The notes below the pieces were generated by a model. The model saw only the letters and a list, made by a program, of their open reading frames with translations, searched no databases and was not told the origin of the DNA. Positions 11,207 through 18,819 of a stretch of 64,000 bases of DNA are shown in pieces. Position 1 is the stretch's first letter; the number at the start of each line of letters is the position of its first letter. The translations under genes were made by a program, and so were the position numbers. Location of the stretch: the NCBI RefSeq assembly GCF_012927045.1, contig NZ_JABBFW010000006.1, forward strand, positions 1-64,000. The letters are read 5' to 3'. The DNA is from Azohydromonas caseinilytica. GTDB lineage: Bacteria; Pseudomonadota; Gammaproteobacteria; Burkholderiales; Burkholderiaceae_C.

Positions 11207-11461
11207 TCAGCCGCCGGTGACGGGCGGGAAGAACGCGACTTCGGCGCCTTCCTGCAGCACGGCGCTCTCGTCGCTCATCTTCTGGTCAAGCGCGCAGCGC
11301 ACGTTGCGTTGGCGCGCCAGGGCCTGCGCATGCGCGCCGCCGCGGGCGATGAGCGCGTCGCGCAGCGTGCCCAGCGTGCTGCCCTCGGGCAGGTCGGCCA
11401 CGGTCTCGCCGGGGCCCAGGGCCTCGCGCAGCGAGGCGAAGTAGCGGATCTGGACGTTCAT
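11207..11461 (-). CDS. moaD: Molybdopterin synthase sulfur carrier subunit MoaD
   Basis: Small ubiquitin-like protein (84 residues) that carries sulfur as a C-terminal thiocarboxylate to MoaE. Fold and end are diagnostic: IRYFASLREALG at the N-terminus, EVAFFPPVTGG with the essential terminal Gly-Gly. The start codon shares one base with the moeA stop (TGATG), so translation is coupled. In relatives moaE usually follows at once; here a pseudokinase pair intervenes. Confidence 0.96.
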   Translation of the reverse strand: MNVQIRYFASLREALGPGETVADLPEGSTLGTLRDALIARGGAHAQALARQRNVRCALDQKMSDESAVLQEGAEVAFFPPVTGG

Positions 11462-12711
11462 CAGCAGGCAGACAGCAGTTGGGACAGCGGCAGGTAGCGC
11501 ACTGAATCACCGCGCCGGATGACGGTGCCGGGCGGGTTGTCCACCAGCCCGTCGGCCCAGACCGCGGAGGTGAGCACGCCCGAGCTCTGGTTGGGGAACA
11601 GCTCCAGCATCCCGTCGGCGCCCAGGCGCACGCGCAGGAACTCGCGGCGGTTCCTGTCCGGCTTGGGCAGGTCGAAGTCCGCCTTGAGCTCCAGGCCGCG
11701 CGGGAGGGCCGTGGGCAGGCCCTGCAGCGCGCACAGCACCGAGCGCACCGCCAGGAAGAAGGTGATGTAGGTGGACACCGGGTTGCCCGGCAGGCCCAGG
11801 AACAGCGCTTCGCCGTCGCCCTCGCGCCGCACCGCGCCGAAGGCCAGCGGCTTGCCCGGCTTGGTGCTGATCGACCACATGTCCAGCCGGCCCAGCGCCT
11901 GGACGGCCGGCTTGATGTGGTCTTCCTCGCCGACGGAGACGCCGCCGGTGCTGATGATCAGGTCGTGGCCGTTGGCAGCCTGGCGGATGGCCTCGCGCGT
12001 GGCTTCCAGCTTGTCCGGGACGATGCCCAGGTCCGTCACCTCGCAACCCACGGCCTGCAGCAGGCCGCGCAGCGTGAAACGGTTGGAGTTGTAGATGGCG
12101 CCGGGCGGCAGGTCCTGCGGCGCGACCTCGCCGGGCATGACCAGCTCATCGCCCGTGGACAGCAGCGCCACGCGCGGGCGGCGCAGCACGGTCAGGCGCG
12201 CCGCGCCCACCGTGGCGGCCAGGCCCAGCGCCTGCGGCGTGAGGCGGCTGCCGCGCGGCAGCACCACGGCGCCGGTGCGCACGTCCTCGCCGCGCGGGCG
12301 CACCCACTGGCCGGCAGCGGGCGCAGCGTTGAACGTGACGGTGCCCTCGCCGGCCGTGGCCTCCTCCTGCATCACCACCGCATCGGCGCCGGCGGGCAGT
12401 TGCGCGCCGGTGAAGATGCGCGCCGCCGTGCCGGGTTGCAGCGGCTGGCCGACATGGCCGGCCGGGATGCGCTGCGACACGGGCATGGCCTGGCCCGGCT
12501 TCACGTCGGCGGCGCGCACAGCGTAGCCGTCCATGGAGCTGTTGTCGGCCGGGGGCACGTCCAGCGGCGAAATGAGGTCCCGCGCCAGCACGCGGCCCAG
12601 CGCGTCGAAGGTGGAGAGCTCTTCGGTGTCGCGGATCACCTGTGCCAGCGCGCCCTGCACCAGGCGCGCCTGCGCCTCGTCCAGGCTCAGCATCGGGGGC
12701 CTGTCAGCCAT
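11461..12711 (-). CDS. moeA: Molybdopterin molybdenumtransferase MoeA (copy 1)
   Basis: Inserts molybdate into adenylylated molybdopterin. The 416-residue protein shows the MoeA order: N-terminal arm with DVPPADNSSMDGYAVR (about 54-69), RIFTGAQLPAGADAVVMQEE, the MoCF-binding domain with LLSTGDELV, YNSNRFTL, STGGVSVGEEDHIK and FLGLPGNPVS, and the C-terminal beta domain. The gene overlaps mobB at its start by eight bases and moaD at its end by one, showing tight coupling. A second, clearly different MoeA is encoded near 31-32 kb. Confidence 0.96.
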   Translation of the reverse strand: MADRPPMLSLDEAQARLVQGALAQVIRDTEELSTFDALGRVLARDLISPLDVPPADNSSMDGYAVRAADVKPGQAMPVSQRIPAGHVGQPLQPGTAARIFTGAQLPAGADAVVMQEEATAGEGTVTFNAAPAAGQWVRPRGEDVRTGAVVLPRGSRLTPQALGLAATVGAARLTVLRRPRVALLSTGDELVMPGEVAPQDLPPGAIYNSNRFTLRGLLQAVGCEVTDLGIVPDKLEATREAIRQAANGHDLIISTGGVSVGEEDHIKPAVQALGRLDMWSISTKPGKPLAFGAVRREGDGEALFLGLPGNPVSTYITFFLAVRSVLCALQGLPTALPRGLELKADFDLPKPDRNRREFLRVRLGADGMLELFPNQSSGVLTSAVWADGLVDNPPGTVIRRGDSVRYLPLSQLLSAC

Positions 12712-13240
12712 GAATCTGTTCTCCTGCGTACGCCAGCCGCTCGCTCCAGGCGAGCAATTGAGCGGTCACGGCTTGGGAATCGTTCAGCGGCAGCACCGGC
12801 AGCCCGGGAACGGGCTGCGGCAGCGCGGCCGGGTCGTCGGCGGCCACCGCGATGAAGTGCGCATCGCCCGGGTGCAGCAGCGGCTGGCCCAGCGCCGCGC
12901 GCCAGACCTCGACCTTGGGCAGCGCCGCATGCTTGAACCCCTCGACCAGCACCCAGTCCACCGGCGAGAGTTCGGCAATGAGCGCGTGCACGTCGGGCTC
13001 GCGCGGCTCGGCCCGCTCGCGCAGCAGCACCAGGCGGCGGTCGTTGGCCAGCAGCACCTCGCCGGCGCCGGCCTGGCGATGGCGCCAGCTGTCCTTGCCG
13101 GGCTGGTCGATGTCGAAGCGCTTGTGGGTGTGCTTGATCACCGACACACCTTGCCCCGCGGCGCGCAGCGCGGCGATGACGCCCTCCAGCAGCGTGGTCT
13201 TGCCCACGCCGGAAGGGCCGCAAAAGCCCACGACCTTCAT
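12704..13240 (-). CDS. mobB: Molybdopterin-guanine dinucleotide biosynthesis adaptor MobB
   Basis: GTP-binding P-loop protein that assists MobA in forming the guanine dinucleotide cofactor. Walker A is GFCGPSGVGKTTLLEG near the N-terminus; the MobB signatures VIKHTHKRFDIDQPGKDSWRH and DWVLVEGFKHA follow. 178 residues, normal for the family. The frame can also start at a TTG two codons earlier, but ATG before KVVGFCG is the usual N-terminus. It sits 16 bases after thrC and overlaps moeA, linking threonine synthesis genes and cofactor genes in one transcript. Confidence 0.93.
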   Translation of the reverse strand: MKVVGFCGPSGVGKTTLLEGVIAALRAAGQGVSVIKHTHKRFDIDQPGKDSWRHRQAGAGEVLLANDRRLVLLRERAEPREPDVHALIAELSPVDWVLVEGFKHAALPKVEVWRAALGQPLLHPGDAHFIAVAADDPAALPQPVPGLPVLPLNDSQAVTAQLLAWSERLAYAGEQIHG

Positions 13241-13256
13241 CGACAAGAACGCGGCG

Positions 13257-14681
13257 TCAGGCGGTGGCGCGCTCGGGGCACTGGGCCTCGATCAGCGCCT
13301 TGACCTTCGCGGCGTCGGCCGGCAGCACCGTGAAGCGCTTGGGCAGCGCCTCGATGCCCACATGCGCGGCGGGCCGTTCCGGCTCGCGGCCCAGGGCCTC
13401 GACGATGGTGGCGGCGAACTTCACCGGCAGCGCCGTCTCCAGCACGATCATGGCCGTGCCCGGCTGCAGCCGCTCGCGCGCCACCTTCACGCCGTCGGCG
13501 GTGTGGGTGTCGATCATCACGCCGCAGCGCTCGTAGCAATCACGGATGGTGGCCAGGCGGTCGGCATGCGTGCTGCGGCCCGAGACGAAGCCGAATTCGC
13601 CGATGCGGCGGAACTCGTCGGCCGACAGCGTGAAGGCGCCCTTGGCGTCGATCTCGTCCTTGAACAGCTGGCGCGTGCGCTGCGCGTCGCGGCCCAGCAG
13701 GTCGAAGATGAAACGCTCGAAGTTGCTGGCCTTGGAGATGTCCATCGAGGGGCTGGAGGTCTCGTGGGTCTCGGCGCCGGCGCGCACGCGGTAGGTGCCG
13801 GTGCGGAAGAACTCGTCGAGCACGTCGTTCTCGTTGGTGGCGCACACGAGCTGCTCGATGGGCAGGCCCATCATGCGCGCGACGTGGCCGGCGCAGATGT
13901 TGCCGAAGTTGCCCGAGGGCACGGTGAAGCTCACGCGCTCGGCGTTGCTCTTGGTGGCCTGGAAGTAGCCGGCGAAGTAGTACACCACCTGCGCCAGCAG
14001 CCGCGCCCAGTTGATGGAGTTGACGGTGCCGATGCGGTACTTGCGCTTGAACTCCAGGTCGTTGCTGACGGCCTTGACGATGTCCTGGCAGTCGTCGAAT
14101 ACGCCCTCGACGGCGATGTTGTGGATGTTCTCGTCCTGCAGGCTGAACATCTGCGCCTGCTGGAACGGGCTCATGCGGCCGTGCGGGCTGAGCATGAACA
14201 CGCGCACGCCCTTCTTGCCGCGCATGGCGTGCTCGGCGGCGCTGCCGGTGTCGCCGGAGGTGGCACCCAGGATGTTGAGCGTCTGGCCGCGGCGGCCCAG
14301 CTCGTACTCGAACAGGTGGCCCAGCAGCTGCATGGCCATGTCCTTGAAGGCCAGCGTCGGCCCGTTGGACAGCGCCTCCAGCACCAGCCCCGGCTCCAGC
14401 GGCTTCAGGGGCACGATCTCATTCGTGCCGAACACCTCGGCGGTGTAGGTCTTGCGCACCAGGGTGCGCAGGTCTTCCGCGGCGATGTCGTCGATGTAGA
14501 GCGACAGGATCTCGAAGGCGAGGTCGGCGTAGGCCAAGCCGCGCCAGCGCGCGAGCGTGGCCTCGTCGATCTTGGGGTAGTGGGTGGGCAGGTACAGCCC
14601 GCCGTCCGGCGCCAGGCCTTCGAGCAGGATCTCGGAGAAGCCGCGCGGCGTGGCGTCGCCGCGGGTGCTGAGGTACTTCAT
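13257..14681 (-). CDS. thrC: Threonine synthase
   Basis: PLP enzyme that converts O-phosphohomoserine to threonine. The 474-residue protein begins MKYLSTRGDATPRGFSEILLEGLAPDGGLYLP, typical of the long threonine synthase class. The PLP lysine lies in NGPTLAFKDMAMQLLG, and the phosphate loop is ATSGDTGSAAEHA. A further in-frame start exists 12 codons earlier, but the family N-terminus is at this ATG. It follows hom on the same strand after a 154-base gap that contains strong hairpins. Confidence 0.97.
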   Translation of the reverse strand: MKYLSTRGDATPRGFSEILLEGLAPDGGLYLPTHYPKIDEATLARWRGLAYADLAFEILSLYIDDIAAEDLRTLVRKTYTAEVFGTNEIVPLKPLEPGLVLEALSNGPTLAFKDMAMQLLGHLFEYELGRRGQTLNILGATSGDTGSAAEHAMRGKKGVRVFMLSPHGRMSPFQQAQMFSLQDENIHNIAVEGVFDDCQDIVKAVSNDLEFKRKYRIGTVNSINWARLLAQVVYYFAGYFQATKSNAERVSFTVPSGNFGNICAGHVARMMGLPIEQLVCATNENDVLDEFFRTGTYRVRAGAETHETSSPSMDISKASNFERFIFDLLGRDAQRTRQLFKDEIDAKGAFTLSADEFRRIGEFGFVSGRSTHADRLATIRDCYERCGVMIDTHTADGVKVARERLQPGTAMIVLETALPVKFAATIVEALGREPERPAAHVGIEALPKRFTVLPADAAKVKALIEAQCPERATA

Positions 14682-14696
14682 GCGGGGCGTCTCGTG

Positions 14697-14724
14697 GCCG
14701 GCAGTGCGCGCAGGCACTGCCGGC
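14697..14724. repeat. Strong hairpin in the hom-thrC gap
   Basis: A perfect 11-bp stem (GCCGGCAGTGC / GCACTGCCGGC, six-base loop) lies 15 bases before the thrC start codon on the minus-strand mRNA. No T-run follows, so it is not a terminator. Its position so near the start could affect ribosome access. Confidence 0.6.
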
Positions 14725-14745
14725 TAAGGTTCAGGAATCAACTCC

Positions 14746-14820
14746 CCGTTCGCCCTGAGCTTGTCGAAGGGCCTGCAGCCAAGCTGTGCGGCGGGGCTTC
14801 GACGGGCTCAGCCCGAACGG
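14746..14820. repeat. Paired inverted hairpin repeat (CTTGTCGA-type) in the hom-thrC gap
   Basis: Two facing stem-loops: GCCCT-(GAGCTTGTCGA)-AGGGC and GGGCT-(TCGACGGGCTC)-AGCCC, with flanking CCGTTCG and CGAACGG that also pair with each other. The design matches the repeats near 31.0 and 32.5 kb. This is a dispersed palindromic repeat (REP-like) and not a gene. Confidence 0.7.
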
Positions 14821-14835
14821 ATCTCCTTGCTGCGG

Positions 14836-16146
14836 TCAGGCCAGCTCTTCCTTGCGCAGGCTGACGATGGGCGCCAGCACGGTGGGCAGCGCCTGCATCT
14901 GCGCGATGGCCTTGCGCATCGGGCCCTCGATGGTGTCGTGGGTGAGGATGATCACGTCGGTGTTCTGCTCGCCCTCGGCCGACTCGCGCTGCAGCAGCGC
15001 GTCGATGGAGATGCCGTGCTCGGCCAGGATGCCGGTGACGCGCGAGAGCACGCCGGCCTCGTCGGCCACCTGCAGCCGCAGGTAGAAGGCGGTGCGCACC
15101 TGGTCGATGTCCAGGATCGGCGTGTTGGCCAGCGCATCGGGCTGGAAGGCCAGGTGCGGCACGCGGTTGCCCGGGTCGGCGGTGTGCAGCCGCGTCACGT
15201 CCACCAGGTCCGCGATCACGGCGCTGGCGGTGGGCTCGGCGCCCGCGCCCTTGCCGTAGTAGAGCGTGGTGCCCACGGCATCGCCCTGCACCACCACGGC
15301 ATTCATGGCGCCCTCGACGTTGGCGATCAGGCGCTTGGCCGGGATCAGCGTCGGGTGCACGCGCAACTCGATGCCGCTGTCGCGGCGCCGCGCGATGCCC
15401 AGCAGCTTGATGCGGTAGCCCAGCTGCTCGGCGTAGCGGATGTCGGCCGCCTGCAGCTTGGTGATGCCCTCGACGTGCGCCTTGTCGAACTGCACCGGAA
15501 TGCCGAAGGCGATGGCGGCCATGATCGTGGCCTTGTGGGCGGCGTCCACGCCCTCGATGTCGAAGGTCGGGTCGGCCTCGGCGTAGCCCAGGCGCTGCGC
15601 CTCCTTGAGCACCACGTCGAAGTCCAGGCCCTTGGAGCGCATCTCCGACAGGATGAAGTTGGTGGTGCCGTTGATGATCCCGGCGATCCACTCGATGCGG
15701 TTGGCGCTCAGGCCCTCGCGCAGCGCCTTGATGATCGGGATGCCGCCGGCCACCGCCGCCTCGAAGGCGACCATCACGCCGCGGGCGCGGGCGGCCTCGA
15801 AGATCTCGGTGCCGTGCACCGCCAGCAGCGCCTTGTTGGCCGTGACCACATGCTTGCCGGCGGCGATGGCTTCCATCACCAGCGTCTTGGCCACGCCGTA
15901 GCCGCCGATGAGCTCGACCACGATGTCAATCTCCGGGTTGGCGATGACTTCGCGGGCGTCGGCCACGACGCGGGCGCGCTCGCCCACGAGGCTGCGGGCG
16001 CGCTCGACGTCGAGGTCGGCCACCATGGTGACCTCGATGCCGCGACCCGCGCGGCGGCGGATCTCTTCCTGGTTGCGCGTGAGCACGTTGAACGTGCCGC
16101 CGCCGACGGTGCCGATGCCGAGCAGGCCGACCTGGATGGGTTTCAT
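14836..16146 (-). CDS. hom: Homoserine dehydrogenase
   Basis: NAD(P)H-dependent enzyme of the aspartate pathway that makes homoserine from aspartate semialdehyde. The 436-residue protein has the Rossmann motif GLLGIGTVGGGTFNVL at the N-terminus, the catalytic region AGGIPIIKALREGLSANRIEWIAGIINGTTNFIL, and a C-terminal ACT domain (about 350-430, DEAGVLSRVTGILAEHGIS) for threonine feedback. The frame continues far upstream, but MKPIQVGLLG is the family start. It lies 11 bases after the aminotransferase gene. Confidence 0.97.
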   Translation of the reverse strand: MKPIQVGLLGIGTVGGGTFNVLTRNQEEIRRRAGRGIEVTMVADLDVERARSLVGERARVVADAREVIANPEIDIVVELIGGYGVAKTLVMEAIAAGKHVVTANKALLAVHGTEIFEAARARGVMVAFEAAVAGGIPIIKALREGLSANRIEWIAGIINGTTNFILSEMRSKGLDFDVVLKEAQRLGYAEADPTFDIEGVDAAHKATIMAAIAFGIPVQFDKAHVEGITKLQAADIRYAEQLGYRIKLLGIARRRDSGIELRVHPTLIPAKRLIANVEGAMNAVVVQGDAVGTTLYYGKGAGAEPTASAVIADLVDVTRLHTADPGNRVPHLAFQPDALANTPILDIDQVRTAFYLRLQVADEAGVLSRVTGILAEHGISIDALLQRESAEGEQNTDVIILTHDTIEGPMRKAIAQMQALPTVLAPIVSLRKEELA

Positions 16147-16157
16147 AGCGGTTTCAG

Positions 16158-17384
16158 TCAGAACGAGTGACGTTTGCGGTAGTGGTCGAGGAAGCGCGCG
16201 ATGCGCCCGATGGCGTCGGCGAGGTCGTCCGAGTTGGGCAGGAACACCAGCCGGAAATGGTCCGGCTGCGGCCAGTTGAAGCCGGTGCCCTGCACGATGA
16301 GCACCTTCTCCTCGGCCAGCAGCTCGTAGGCGAACTGCTGGTCGTCGGCGATGGGGTACAGCTTGGGATCGAGGCGCGGGAACATGTAGAGCGCCGCCTT
16401 GGGCTTGACCACGCTCACGCCCGGAATCTGGTTCAGCAGATCGGTGGCAAGGTCGCGCTGGCGCGCCAGGCGCCCGCCGGGGCAGACCAGGTCCTTGATG
16501 CTCTGGTAACCGCCCAGCGCGGTCTGGATGGCGAGCTGCCCCGGCGTGTTGGCGCACAGCCGCATCGAGGCCAGCATGTTCAGGCCCTCGATGTAGTCCC
16601 GGGCGTGCTTCTTGGGGCCCGACACCACCATCCAGCCGGCACGGTAGCCGCAGGAGCGGTAGTTCTTCGAGAGGCCGTTGAAGGTCACACAGAGAACATC
16701 GTCGGCCAGCGAGGCGATGGAGGTGTGCGTGGCGCCGTCGTAGAGCGTCTTGTCGTAGATCTCGTCGGCAAAGAGGATCAACTGGTGCTGGCGGGCGATC
16801 TCCACGATCTCGCGCAGCACCTCCGGCGGGTACAGCGCGCCGGTGGGGTTGTTGGGGTTGATGACGACGATGCCCTTGGTGTTGGGCGTGATCTTCCTGC
16901 GGATGTCGTCGAGGTCGGGCGTCCAGTCGGCCTGCTCGTCGCAGACGTAGTGCACGGGGCGCCCGCCCGAGAGCGACACGGCCGCGGTCCACAGCGGGTA
17001 GTCGGGCGCGGGCACCAGGATCTCGTCGCCGGTGTCGAGCAGCGCGTTGAGCGCCATCACGATCAGCTCCGAGGCGCCGTTGCCCAGGTAGACGTCGTCC
17101 ACCGTGACGCCGTTGATGTTCTTCTCTTGCGTGTAGTGCACGACCGCCTTGCGCGGCGCGAACAGGCCCTTGCTGTCGGTGTAGCCGGCCGCAGCGGGCA
17201 GGTTGCGGATCATGTCCTGCACGATCTCGTCAGGAGGATCAAACCCGAACACGGCCAGGTTGCCGATGTTGAGCTTGATGATCTTCTGGCCCTCTTCCTC
17301 CATCTGACGGGCCTTTTCCAGCACGGGGCCACGGATGTCGTAACAGACGTCGGCAAGCTTGCTGGACTTGGAAATCGGCTTCAA
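16158..17384 (-). CDS. PLP-dependent aminotransferase, AlaA/AlaC type (glutamate-pyruvate)
   Basis: Class I/II aminotransferase of 408 residues. SKSSKLADVCYDIRGPVLE at the N-terminus and FNGLSKNYRSCGYRAGWM (PLP lysine in SKNYR) are typical of the alanine-synthesising AlaA group; INPNNPTGALY and ADEIYD bind the cofactor. I chose the TTG at 17382-17384 because it has a ribosome site (GGAGA) at the right distance and matches the usual start KPISKSS. A GTG ten codons earlier would add only a low-quality Arg-rich stretch. It is the first gene of the unit hom-thrC-mobB-moeA-moaD. Confidence 0.9.
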   Translation of the reverse strand: MKPISKSSKLADVCYDIRGPVLEKARQMEEEGQKIIKLNIGNLAVFGFDPPDEIVQDMIRNLPAAAGYTDSKGLFAPRKAVVHYTQEKNINGVTVDDVYLGNGASELIVMALNALLDTGDEILVPAPDYPLWTAAVSLSGGRPVHYVCDEQADWTPDLDDIRRKITPNTKGIVVINPNNPTGALYPPEVLREIVEIARQHQLILFADEIYDKTLYDGATHTSIASLADDVLCVTFNGLSKNYRSCGYRAGWMVVSGPKKHARDYIEGLNMLASMRLCANTPGQLAIQTALGGYQSIKDLVCPGGRLARQRDLATDLLNQIPGVSVVKPKAALYMFPRLDPKLYPIADDQQFAYELLAEEKVLIVQGTGFNWPQPDHFRLVFLPNSDDLADAIGRIARFLDHYRKRHSF

Positions 17385-17430
17385 GAAGGGTCTCCGGCGA
17401 AACGCGCTGCCCACCGCGGCGCGCGAAAAC

Positions 17431-17436
17431 TAGAAT
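17431..17436 (+). promoter_or_regulatory. -10 box giving a near-leaderless start for the Mth938-like gene
   Basis: TAGAAT lies seven bases before the GTG start codon, so transcription would begin at or beside the start codon. No clear -35 is visible. Confidence 0.45.
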
Positions 17437-17443
17437 TATCCAC

Positions 17444-17821
17444 GTGAAGTTCCAGCCCGATCGACTCGAAGGCGTCAATGCCATTTCGCGCCATGAGCCC
17501 CAGCGCTTGTGGGTCAACACCACCGAATGGGTGGAGAGCGTGCTCGTGCCCGTGCGCGGCGACCCGTTGCCCTGGGCGGTGCAGCGCTTCGAGGAGCTTG
17601 CCGAGGAGCACTTCGCGCAGCTGCTGCAGCTGCGGCCGGAGCTGGTGATCTTCGGCTCGGGCCCGCGCTTGCGCTTCGTCAGGCCCGCGCTGCTGCGCCC
17701 GCTGATCCAGGCCGGCATCGGCGTGGAGACCATGGACACCGCCGCGGCCTGCCGTACCTACAACGTGCTGGCCAGCGAAGGCCGCATCGTGGCCGCGGCG
17801 CTGCTGCTGGAGCGCGGCTGA
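17444..17821 (+). CDS. Mth938-like domain protein (DUF498)
   Basis: A 125-residue protein of the Mth938/NDUFAF3 family. The family core is visible: INAISR-like VNAISRHEPQRLWVN, LLQLRPELVIFGSGPRLRFV, GIGVETMDTAAACRTYNVLASEGRIVAAALL. The eukaryotic relative NDUFAF3 helps assemble respiratory complex I; the bacterial role is not settled. It starts with GTG and is divergent from the aminotransferase operon across a 59-base gap. bcp and phoH follow on the same strand. Confidence 0.88.
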   Translation: MKFQPDRLEGVNAISRHEPQRLWVNTTEWVESVLVPVRGDPLPWAVQRFEELAEEHFAQLLQLRPELVIFGSGPRLRFVRPALLRPLIQAGIGVETMDTAAACRTYNVLASEGRIVAAALLLERG

Positions 17822-17967
17822 GCCGAAGCTTGAAATCCGCTCGCGGACGCCCATCTCTGCTGTCGTGGGCCGGCGCTTTTTGCGCCGCGTCACGGCGGCT
17901 GCCGCGCATTCGGTGGAATTCGCCCAGGGCTATTTCCTGGCGCAAGCAGCCGTAACCGGCGCCGGTC

Positions 17968-17973
17968 TATAAT
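17968..17973 (+). promoter_or_regulatory. Candidate -10 box of bcp
   Basis: A perfect TATAAT lies 54 bases before the bcp start in the 206-base gap after the Mth938-like gene. No good -35 hexamer is seen at the proper distance. Confidence 0.45.
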
Positions 17974-18027
17974 AAACAGTTGCTCCGGCGCTGCCCGGCC
18001 CCATAGCGAGAAGAGAAACACTCCTCC

Positions 18028-18504
18028 ATGACGCCTGCCCTGAACAAGCCCCTTCCGGAATTCGAAGCGCTCGCCACAAGCGGCATCAAATTCACGCCCG
18101 CCGCCTATGCGGGGCAGATCGTGGTGCTCTATTTCTACCCCAAAGACAATACCCCCGGTTGTACCACCGAGGCGTTGCAATTCCGCGATCAACACAAGGA
18201 ATTCGTGAAGTCCGGCGCAGTCGTGTTCGGCGTGTCGCGCGACAACATGGCCTCGCATGACAAGTTCCGCCAGACGCTGGAACTGCCTTTTGACCTCATC
18301 GCCGACACCGAGGAAAAGCTCTGCCACATGTTCGGCGTGGTCAAGAACAAGATCATGTACGGTAAGAAGGTCAAGGGCATCGAGCGCAGCACCTTCCTCA
18401 TCGACCAGAGCGGCGTGCTGCGCGCCGAATGGCGCGGCATCAAGGTTGCCGGCCATGTGGACGAGGTCCTCAAGGCCGTCAAGGCACTCAAGACCACGGC
18501 CTGA
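18028..18504 (+). CDS. bcp: Peroxiredoxin, BCP/PrxQ family
   Basis: Thiol peroxidase that reduces hydrogen and organic peroxides. The 158-residue protein has LYFYPKDNTPGCTTEALQFRD, with the peroxidatic Cys45 in PGCT. E. coli BCP has a resolving Cys five residues later; here that position is Leu, so this is either a 1-Cys enzyme or uses the distant Cys in EKLCHMFGV. ERSTFLIDQSGVLR near the C-terminus is the usual strand. A terminator lies 52 bases downstream. Confidence 0.94.
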   Translation: MTPALNKPLPEFEALATSGIKFTPAAYAGQIVVLYFYPKDNTPGCTTEALQFRDQHKEFVKSGAVVFGVSRDNMASHDKFRQTLELPFDLIADTEEKLCHMFGVVKNKIMYGKKVKGIERSTFLIDQSGVLRAEWRGIKVAGHVDEVLKAVKALKTTA

Positions 18505-18555
18505 TCCAGGCGCGAATTCCGACGCGGCGCACCAGTTCCGTGCGCCGACGCACTC

Positions 18556-18581
18556 AGCCGGCCCCCTGCGCCGGCTTTTTT
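18556..18581 (+). terminator. Rho-independent terminator of bcp
   Basis: Stem AGCCGGC / GCCGGCT with a short loop, followed by TTTTTT. It ends the bcp transcript before the phoH leader. Confidence 0.85.
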
Positions 18582-18700
18582 ACGCCCGCATGACAACCCC
18601 ACCAGGCACCGCCCCGCGCTGCCACAGGCATGCAAGCTGCTAGAAACGCGCCATGGCGCCGAGGCCTTGTTGCAGCAGTTATCCCCTCGTTCGAGCGGGT

Positions 18701-18706
18701 TATGAT
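18701..18706 (+). promoter_or_regulatory. -10 box upstream of the phoH leader or a small RNA
   Basis: TATGAT lies 119 bases before phoH and 35 bases before the strong terminator hairpin. A transcript from here would carry a minimal open frame (ATG GCT GCA TGC CCC TGA at 18706-18723). Confidence 0.4.
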
Positions 18707-18740
18707 GGCTGCATGCCCCTGAGCTCTCAGCGCGCATCGA

Positions 18741-18785
18741 GCCGAAGCCGCACCGTCGTTGCCGACCGTGCGGCTTCGGCGTTTT
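18741..18785 (+). terminator. Very stable terminator-like hairpin in the phoH leader
   Basis: GCCGAAGCCGCAC pairs perfectly with GTGCGGCTTCGGC, and the inner GTCG/CGAC continues the stem after a single C-C mismatch, closing on TTGC. GTTTTT follows. It lies only 35 bases before the phoH start and is separate from the bcp terminator, so it is either an attenuator of phoH or the end of a small RNA. Confidence 0.75.
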
Positions 18786-18819
18786 TGGCCTCCGCAATTG
18801 GATCTTCCAGAGGACCTTC

